NCBI GenBank assembly: GCA_034359265.1
Contig: CP136894.1
Location: 34,130,501 to 34,194,500 of the forward strand
Length of the DNA: 64,000 bases
Source: Canna indica
Taxonomy: Eukaryota; Streptophyta; Magnoliopsida; Zingiberales; Cannaceae
Reading direction: 5' to 3'
The position numbers and the translations under genes were made by a program. The notes below the pieces were generated by a model, which worked only from the letters and a program-made list of their open reading frames with translations, was not told the DNA's origin and made no database searches. This document shows, one piece after another, positions 57,283 to 64,000 of the stretch (position 1 is its first letter; every line of letters begins with the position of its first letter).

Positions 57283-58537
57283 ATGACGGAGGGAGATTTT
57301 TTAGGTTATACTCCACAAACTGGATCAAATATGTTAGAAGAAATGTCTCCTGCTACTCCTAGCACTCCTACCACTCAACAAAATCAAAACATAGAGATAA
57401 GTTCATCTATTAATTTATGTCCATCAAGTAGAAAAAAAAGTATGATTTGAGAATATTTTGAGAAAATTATTGAACCTGATGGCACCATAACAAAAGCCCG
57501 ATGCAAAAAATGTCAAAAAATTCTTCCGGCTTCAATAACCGAAGGAACTGGTCATTTATTACGTCATGCAAAGGGTCATGACACTAAGGTTACACAAGCT
57601 CAACAAATTCTTAATTTATCTTCTTCTGGTTTAACAGCTTTTTTGTATGATTACGATTTTCAACGTCGAGAACTTGCAAAATTAATTGTTCAAAGTGAAT
57701 CTCCTTTTAGTTTTGTTGATCAACCAAGATTTTCTAGTTGGATTCAAAATACTTTACAACCAAAATATAAAAATATTACTCGAAATACAATGAAAAGTGA
57801 TGCTTTAAAATTATTTTTTACATATAGAGAAAATATAATGACTAGTTTTCAAAATAATAAATCAAAAATTTCTTTAACATATGATGTTTGGTCTAGTCAA
57901 CGTACTACTAATTCTTACATTTGTGTTACTGCACATTGGATTGATGAAAATTTTATTTTGCAAAAAAGAATAATTAGTTTTAAAGTTTTTGAATATCCAC
58001 ACACTTCTATTGCCATTTTTTCTGCTATTAGATTTGTAACATCTTTCTATAATATAAATGATAAAAAAAATTTGATTAGTTTTGATAATGCTAGTAATAA
58101 TGATGCTGCTATCCCTCCCCTTATACAGTTATTTAAATCAGTATTAGAAGGTGAATTATTTCATGTTCGTTGTGTTTGTCATGTTCTTAATTTATGTGTA
58201 CAAGATGGTTTAAAACAAGTAAATATACATGTAGAAAAAATAAGAGATGTTATTAGATATATGCGTTATTCAAAAGCAAGAACACAAGAATTTAAAAAAT
58301 TATGTCAATCTTTTAATAAACCATTTAAAAAATTTAATGGTGATGTTATTACTAGATGGAATTCAACATATCATATGCTTATGTCTGCAATAAGATATCA
58401 ATATATTCTTACAATATTTTACAATCAAAATATGCATGGTGATCTAATTAATAATAATGATTGATTAATTGCTGGACATATTACTCAATTTTTAAAACCT
58501 TTTAATAAAGCTACCGACAACTTTCCGGTGTTTATTA
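57283..58537 (+). pseudogene. hAT transposase (BED zinc finger plus RNase H-like domain), broken
   Basis: From ATG at 57283 the frame has a Ser/Thr-rich start, then a BED zinc finger (CKKC then HLLRH, DNA binding), then the RNase H-like catalytic part: SLTYDVWSSQRTTNSYICVTAHW and FDNASNND with two acidic positions, then RCVCHVLNLCVQDGL and WNSTYHML. It resembles plant RICESLEEPER/DAYSLEEPER-type hAT proteins. In-frame TGA stops occur at 57448 and 58462, both where Trp is likely (TGG to TGA). The Copia element at 58538 removes the third acidic residue and the hAT dimerisation domain. The intact 273-codon stretch between them shows the decay is recent. Confidence 0.88.
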
Positions 58538-59016
58538 TGTTAGAATATTTTTTAAATATTCTATATTTTCATTTTTCATATGTGGGCTACAATCAATTGT
58601 AATGTTTTGATTTGATAAAAGAGGGTTTGATCTTATGATCCATTATTGAGATGCCTGTTAGCTCATGTGATCTTGATCCATGTGATTTGAGCTTGAAACA
58701 CTTAATCATGATTGGTGTGATTAATCAAGTGTAGGCCCGATTAATGAAGCCCATGATGGACGGGCCCATATAATCAGTTATAAATAGAGGCGAGGTCCCC
58801 TCTATACACCGTGTGAAAAAACCCTAGCTCATAGTTGCTTTCCCCATCGAAAGTAGAGCATTTGAGGCGGTGTTGTGGAGGAAGACCCGGCTTTCCTTGG
58901 AGATCCAGAAATTTATTCCGCTGCAGATATGTCGTCATCAAGTAAGATCTTATCTTACTAGTTTATTTATGATATTCTTAAATTCATGAAATTCTTGATG
59001 TAATATTTGTCTTACA
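58538..59016 (+). repeat. 5' LTR of the Copia element
   Basis: 479 bp from TGTTAGAATATTTTTTAAAT to GTCTTACA, with a short internal inverted repeat AATATTTTTTAAATATT at the start. It holds a TATAAATA box. Confidence 0.9.
58779..58786 (+). promoter_or_regulatory. TATA box in the Copia 5' LTR
   Basis: TATAAATA followed by AGAGGCGAGG, likely directing the element transcript. The same box is at 63885-63892 in the 3' LTR, where it could drive transcription into flanking DNA. Confidence 0.65.
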
Positions 59017-59018
59017 AT

Positions 59019-59030
59019 TGGTATCAGAGC
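59019..59030 (+). other. Primer binding site of the Copia element
   Basis: TGGTATCAGAGC, a perfect initiator-methionine tRNA primer site, two bases after the LTR. Confidence 0.92.
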
Positions 59031-59519
59031 CTCTTTTCATGAATTTAAGAATTCGTTTATGATAATTATAGGATGATTTTAATATGAATATTAAAATTAA
59101 TCTTTCCGTTGATCGTAGTATCTATTCTTTCGGATATTTTTTATTATGCTTCTATGATGCTTTACATCTCCTTTTGTGATCGCTCTCAGCCGATAGGGTT
59201 CTGTGCATCTTTCTCAAAAAATTTATCCGCGTGGAATTGCTCGTGGTTCATTGAACATGAAATTATTTATCTATTTATTTTTTGGATTTTGTTGCTGTGC
59301 ATGGGTATGCGCAGTTGGTTTCGTATGTTCTTGATCGGAAATATGTATGATGTTGTGGCTGTTATTTCAAAATTTTATTTGCCTTGGTCTGTGTGCATCT
59401 CCCTCATTGAGAGCGCATTTTCTTGCTCGCTTGCACAATACGATCATGGATTTTTGAGATGTTTTTATCTCGGTGTGCGTACGTGTCCGATGTGGTTGTT
59501 TGTTTGCTAATCGCACTAG

Positions 59520-60060
59520 AACTTGGCATTATCTGCCTTAGCATGCCTAGCATGCAGCACATGCTGCCGCGGACAGCAGAACACCAGGCGGGTGCATCGT
59601 GTCTGCCTGCTGTGTCTCCGCGGGTGCATCCTGCCTCTATTCATGTACGCTGTTTCTATTTTTTGTACGCATATGTTCCGCGTCTTGTTTTTTGTCGTTG
59701 TGCGGGATAGCGCTGCTTACGCGAGCGCTGCGCTGTTGCGTGAGCAGCGCTCGCGTCTCATCCGGGGCGGCCAGCGTGGGCGCGTTTCGCAAAGCGAGAA
59801 GTCGTGGCAGCGTGAAAGCACCGCGATTGCGAGGCCTCATCTGATGCAAGCGGCGATCGCTTCTGAGCGGTTGCCAAGTGTCAGCGAGATGGGCCGAGTT
59901 CGTCGCTTCTTGCCGCGCGACGCGAGCCTGAGCAGGCGCTCCGCGTGCGGCAAGCGGGCGCGTGCCGCGCTGCTTGTGCCGTGCCCTAACAGGCACAAGG
60001 CCACGGCGGGCCGGGCAGACCCTGCCTCTCGGGCCTGCTCAGCGGGCCCATCAAATGTTG
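59520..60060 (+). other. GC-rich block inside the Copia element
   Basis: This block is sharply richer in G and C than the AT-rich flanks and contains inverted GCGCTCGCGT/ACGCGAGCGC copies near 59716-59755. A 191-codon frame (59523-60098) covers it but has no domain I recognise, and the opposite strand is open too (59637-59996). That is typical of GC-rich sequence that is not coding. It may be a packaged leader or captured DNA. Confidence 0.5.
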
Positions 60061-60625
60061 GTTCAACAGTTTTTTATCACAACCGGTCCAGACTTTGAAT
60101 TGAACCTAGGTTTATTTCAGTTTTGGTTCAATCTGGTTCTGGGTTAAATTGATTTGGGTCAATTGCCTGGTTCAATTATATTATGTGGGGTTCAATTTAA
60201 TTTTATTTTCGATTTATTTCTGATCTTAAACTGGTTCATTATTTTGGTTTGATTCAATTGATTGGTTCATTCATATTTCAGTGATTTATTTCTACATCAC
60301 AATCGGTTCAGTTGAAATTATGAATGGTTCAGCTCACTTTCATTTGGTTCGCAATCGTTCAACTTATTTTTAACCAGATCACCATATTTTTTGACTGGTT
60401 TAGTTTAATTTTTTATCGGTTCGTCGAAATTATGACTGGTTCAGCTCAATTACATGTAGTTCATGATTAATTGATCCTTTTATTATTGGTTCAATTTCAG
60501 TTCAATGTAATTTATGATTGGTTCAACATAATTATGTTTGGTTCATGCTTAATTGATTATTTTATCATTGGTTCAATTTTGGTTCAGTGAAATTTTCATT
60601 GGTTCACTTTGTTTTTAACCAATTT
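60061..60625 (+). repeat. GGTTCA-rich low-complexity region
   Basis: About two dozen copies of GGTTCA, often TTGGTTCAATT, are spread irregularly over some 560 bp of AT-rich sequence. Confidence 0.7.
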
Positions 60626-62019
60626 ACTTTAGAATTAGATCATGGCATAAAATTTTGAATACAATATTATTATCTACCCACTCATGAGTCAATATGAACA
60701 TAGCATAGATTAATTTATCATGCTAATTTTGCTCACATGCTATAATTGATTTTAATTTATTATTGTTAATTTTTATTGTCATGCTACATCTATTGTATGT
60801 AGAAATGCAACTAATTGATTTATGCTATTTTTCTGTTGTACTTCATGACATATTTTGCCTCATGTGGAGACTTAATTTATTAATTATTTTATCATTGTAT
60901 TTCATGCTATGCTATATTTTACTTCATGCATAGTTGATATAATGTTGATACATGATAGAATTATTGCTCATTTTAATACATATTAGATGTATTTGGACCC
61001 AGTAATATTTGTGGGTCATTTTTCTAAATAAATCTACTATTCATGAAAGTGCTTTTACAACATTTAAATTGTGTTGGAACCCTTTCTCATTGTATTTAAT
61101 TTTTAGAGCCTTGTGTATTTATGGATCACACTTTTGATCCCAATATGTGTCATGTGATTTATCATATTAAATATCATGCTACAATTGATCATGTGATTTA
61201 TTGTCGTTGATATATAGCAGTATTTTAAATTTTAATGTGGCTGCAAAATTCTTCATATCTTGTGCTGGAACTGAACTGGGCTATTGGATCTTGAATATGG
61301 ATCTAATGCTATTAATGATCATTCTCCAATTTTTCAGCCTAATGCTTATAAAAGTTCTTCGCACTATAAATAGGATTATTTTTATGTTTTATTTAAGGCC
61401 TAATGCAGCAATGACATCCTGATATTATAATAATACTGTAAAATTGACACAGTATAGCTGATTTATTATCATCAACATGATTTGTTTCATGATTTATTAA
61501 TGTAAATTTTATTATCATGTTCAAATTTTGCTACATTTAGCATGATGTAGAATCCATGTGATTTATTACTTACATGATAATATTGTTGTATATTTTATGT
61601 TATGTGGATTACTTGGAATATATATTAATTCATTATTGTAAATAATGCTGCCAATTTTTATATATATTTGAAACCTAATATAGCTACAATTAGGTGGGGA
61701 TATTGGCATAATTTACAACCACATAAATATAAATAATAATTTAAAATGGTCATTGATTTAAATTCATTATTAATCATGGTACTTTATTCTTGTACCAATT
61801 TTGCAATATATATTGGATTTGAATATTTGACATGTGGGCAATTGATTCCTGATGAGTTCTTTCACTAGTTATTATTTGTAATTACCACCAAAGTGGATTA
61901 CTTATAATGAGTGGTGTATTTTATCATCATATGAGGAATACTGAAGATTAATTCATTCAATAGTTTTTTCCAAAGGATGATTATTGAGTGTTTTAATTGG
62001 AGGTCTTATTAAATGGAGT
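60626..62019 (+). other. AT-rich internal Copia sequence without genes
   Basis: No domain or long frame is seen. ATCATGCTA and CATGTGATTTAT phrases recur, which hints at old local duplications. Confidence 0.5.
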
Positions 62020-62574
62020 TAGAAGAGTGTGCATTGGTCTAGAAATCTGTCTGCCCAAAGGTGATAGGTTTTCGAAAATCAATGTCTCATTATTTAACTC
62101 ATCGAGGCTTTATTTTGTGATTGCATGTTCTGCCCAAAGGTGAATATGTAATATTTGGTTAGCCTCAATTTCAATTTTATTATATGCCCTATAATTTAAT
62201 CTAACACATTCTAATTATATTGTGATGAAGTTATTAGAGTGTGCGTTGGTCTAGAAATCTGTCTGCCCAAAGGTGATAGGTTTTCGAAAATCAGCGTCTC
62301 ATTATTTAACTCATCGAGGCTTTATTTCGTGATTGCGTGTTCTGCCCAAAGGTGAATATGTAATATTTGGTTAGCCTCAATATAATTTAATCTAACACAT
62401 TCTAATTATATTGTGATGAAGTTATTAGAGTGTGCGTTGGTCTAGAAATCTGTCTGCCCAAAGGTGATAGGTTTTCGAAAATCAGCGTCTCATTATTTAA
62501 CTCATCGAGGCTTTATTTCGTGATTGCGTGTTCTGCCCAAAGGTGAATATGTAATATTTGGTTAGCCTCAATGT
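62020..62574 (+). repeat. Tandem repeat, three units of about 191-212 bp
   Basis: Each unit contains GTCTAGAAATCTGTCTGCCC, AAAGGTGATAGGTTTTCG, TCATCGAGGC and ends in GGTTAGCCTCAAT. The first spacing is 212 bp and the second 191 bp, differing by a 21-bp block. TCTGCCCAAAGGTGA occurs twice per unit. Confidence 0.9.
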
Positions 62575-62699
62575 AATAGGATGTGAAGAAAATAATTGAT
62601 TAATATATAAATGTGAAGGTCAGTGGGAGGAAAATATTTTTTCTATTAGTAACTAGCTGAATATCAAGCTACCTGACCTAAAAATATTAATATATGACT

Positions 62700-62910
62700 T
62701 CACATTGTAGATCTCATTACAAGACTCCATACATTTAGAATCAAATTTTTGACTGTTAGAGATCTTGTAAAGAAATGAGATATTTTAGTTGAACACATAG
62801 AGACAGATCTGATGCTTGCTGATCCCTTAACCAAGGGACTCAGACCCATAGTCTTTAAAAGACATATTGAAAATATGGGCATTCTGAGTTCTTTTGATGT
62901 GCTTGGTTAG
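62700..62910 (+). pseudogene. Copia RNase H C-terminus remnant
   Basis: The frame reads KFLTVRDLVKK, TGA, DILVEHIETDLMLADPLTKG and ends ENMGILSSFDVLG with TAG at 62908-62910. The LADPLTKG motif is the conserved end of Copia RNase H. All upstream pol domains are missing. It marks the orientation and parentage of the element. Confidence 0.85.
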
Positions 62911-62985
62911 TGGGAGTTATTTTTCCTTTTGTTTTGAGCACTTTGAGATCATATTGTCATATTTAATATATGTGTTCAATACTTA

Positions 62986-63215
62986 TTTAAGACTCGGTAT
63001 CATTTGAATCAGAATGTCTCTTGATTGATACCATATTTAAGTCTAGAGACATCATATTTCTTATTTAAGACTCGGTATCATTTGAATCAGAATGTCTATT
63101 GATTGATACTATATTTAAGTCTAGAGACATCATATTTTTTGTTTAAAGGCTCGGTGTCATGTGAATCATGTTGCCCATTGATTGATGCCAATTTTGAGTC
63201 TAGGGACTTGATGGT
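62986..63215 (+). repeat. Tandem repeat, three units of about 78 bp
   Basis: Units carry AAGACTCGGTATCATTTGAA, TCAGAATGTCT, TTGATTGATACCATATTTAA and GTCTAGAGACATCAT. The third unit is the most diverged. Confidence 0.88.
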
Positions 63216-63627
63216 TTTTTAAAAAACCATAAACTTTCTCCTGCCGAAAGATATATCTAGAAGAGAAAGTATGATGTCTGACAATGAAAATAACACTGTT
63301 CTTATCGGATCATTGTGAGTGTTATTTTCATGCTACACTCCACACCAATGACAATTGTCAGCAATATTAGTGGTATTCGTGACCATGGAAAGTCTTATGT
63401 CCAATATTGTCATGATGGCTGCCATGATTCGATATCATTGGTTATTGATATGAGTCATAATAAGTGTTGCATCTTGGATCATTTTTATTTTATTTTTATT
63501 TTGTGGCCATATTTTTATTTATTTTTTAATTTTTTATTTTGTGGCCACATTTTTTGAAATATGTGATTAAACCCGAGTGTCGTTTTTTAAATTTATTTTT
63601 TCAAAAATAAAACTTTACAATTGATCT

Positions 63628-63643
63628 TGCCCAAGTGGGAGAA
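63628..63643 (+). other. Polypurine tract of the Copia element
   Basis: The AAGTGGGAGAA stretch directly before the 3' LTR start TGTTAGAATA is the usual Copia arrangement. Confidence 0.85.
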
Positions 63644-64000
63644 TGTTAGAATATTTTTTAAATATTCTATATTTTTATTTTTCATATGTGGGCTACAATC
63701 AATTGTAATGTTTTGATTTGATAAAAGAGGGTTTGATCTTATGATCCATTATTGAGATGCCTGTTAGCTCATGTGATCTTGATCCATGTGATTTGAGCTT
63801 GAAACACTTAATCATGATTGGTGTGGTTAATCAAGTGTAGGCCCGATTAATGAAGCCCGTGATGGACGAGCCTATATAATCAGTTATAAATAGAGGCTAG
63901 GTCCCCTCTATACACCGTGTGGAAAAACCCTAGCTCATAGTTGCTTTCCCCATCGAAAGCAGAGCATTTGAGGCGGTGTTGTGGAGGAAGACCCGGCTTT
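63644..64000 (+). repeat. 3' LTR of the Copia element, truncated by the window end
   Basis: The first 357 bp of the LTR, near-identical to 58538-58894. The last 120 bp or so lie outside. Confidence 0.9.

Larger units (their letters stand above)
56750..58537 (+). mobile_element. hAT transposon, left part, cut by a Copia element
   Basis: The left end is taken at CAGTGATTTTCGGGCCGGGCC, followed by GC-rich repeats (GGCCTGGC, CAGACC, GCGCGCCAG) that fit hAT subterminal sequence. A TATAAATA box and a transposase gene follow. The right half is beyond the Copia insertion and outside the window. The left boundary is an estimate. Confidence 0.7.
58538..64000 (+). mobile_element. Copia LTR retrotransposon, non-autonomous, runs off the window
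   Basis: The 5' LTR (58538-59016), PBS, polypurine tract and 3' LTR start (63644) are all in place. Left target sequence is TATTA (58533-58537); the right copy lies outside. The 4.6-kb internal region has no gag, protease, integrase or RT, and only an RNase H tail at 62700-62910. The two LTRs differ at about eight of 357 comparable positions by eye, mostly transitions, so the insertion is fairly young. Movement would need enzymes from an intact relative. Confidence 0.9.

Noticed and set aside
59523..60098. 191-codon frame in the Copia element as a captured gene
   Set aside because: The region is GC-rich, the opposite strand is equally open, and no motif or biased amino-acid pattern suggests a protein.

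Overview
This is a stretch of nuclear DNA from a flowering plant. One protein gene has 10 GT-AG introns, and most of the rest is nested transposable elements of typical plant lineages: Sirevirus-like Copia, Tat-like and Tekay/Del-like Gypsy, CACTA, MULE and hAT. The repeat style would fit a large-genome monocot, but nothing here proves the species. I see no bacterial gene layout, CRISPR array, tRNA or rRNA.

Layout. 1-11.8 kb: CACTA ends and stacked solo LTRs. A Sirevirus-like solo LTR (1190-5856) is split by a solo LTR of a second family, here called X (2373-5766), which is itself split by another Sirevirus-like solo LTR (4269-5495). A 2.7-kb CACTA element (6188-8929) carries a decayed Ptta/En/Spm-type transposase. 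A second X solo LTR lies at 9047-11445. 11.8-24.8 kb: a minus-strand Tat-type Gypsy element (11829-24751) holds a complete but dead plus-strand Tekay-type chromovirus (12550-20091). 26.1-38.2 kb: a minus-strand chromovirus (26100-38189) holds a 2.8-kb solo LTR (29844-32674). Most of these insertions have matching 5-bp target duplications at both edges.

38.6-41.8 kb holds the one intact host gene. It is a minus-strand, 11-exon gene whose exons join in frame into 404 codons of a plant beta-1,3-galactosyltransferase (type II Golgi membrane protein, DUF4094 plus Galactosyl_T). It is squeezed between the chromovirus, 368 bp past its stop codon, and a Copia element that begins about 590 bp upstream of its start codon.

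42.4-50.6 kb: a Sirevirus-like element with gag remnants but no pol. One LTR is split by a MULE, and the MULE contains an hAT-type miniature element. 50.6-53.3 kb: LTR fragments. 53.66-55.28 kb: a complete non-autonomous CACTA element that has captured the first exon of an IBA57-like mitochondrial iron-sulfur assembly gene (a Pack-CACTA). 55.6-56.3 kb: a probable small MULE. 56.7-58.5 kb: an hAT element with a broken transposase, cut by a young Copia element (58538 to beyond the window end). That Copia element has intact LTRs, PBS and polypurine tract, but of its protein only the RNase H tail remains.

All transposon genes in view are broken. The strongest candidates for something new are the Pack-CACTA with IBA57 exon 1, the non-coding Copia element with unusual internal repeats, the mosaic LTR divergence of the Tekay element, and a tandem duplication of the catalytic-motif exon end inside the galactosyltransferase gene.
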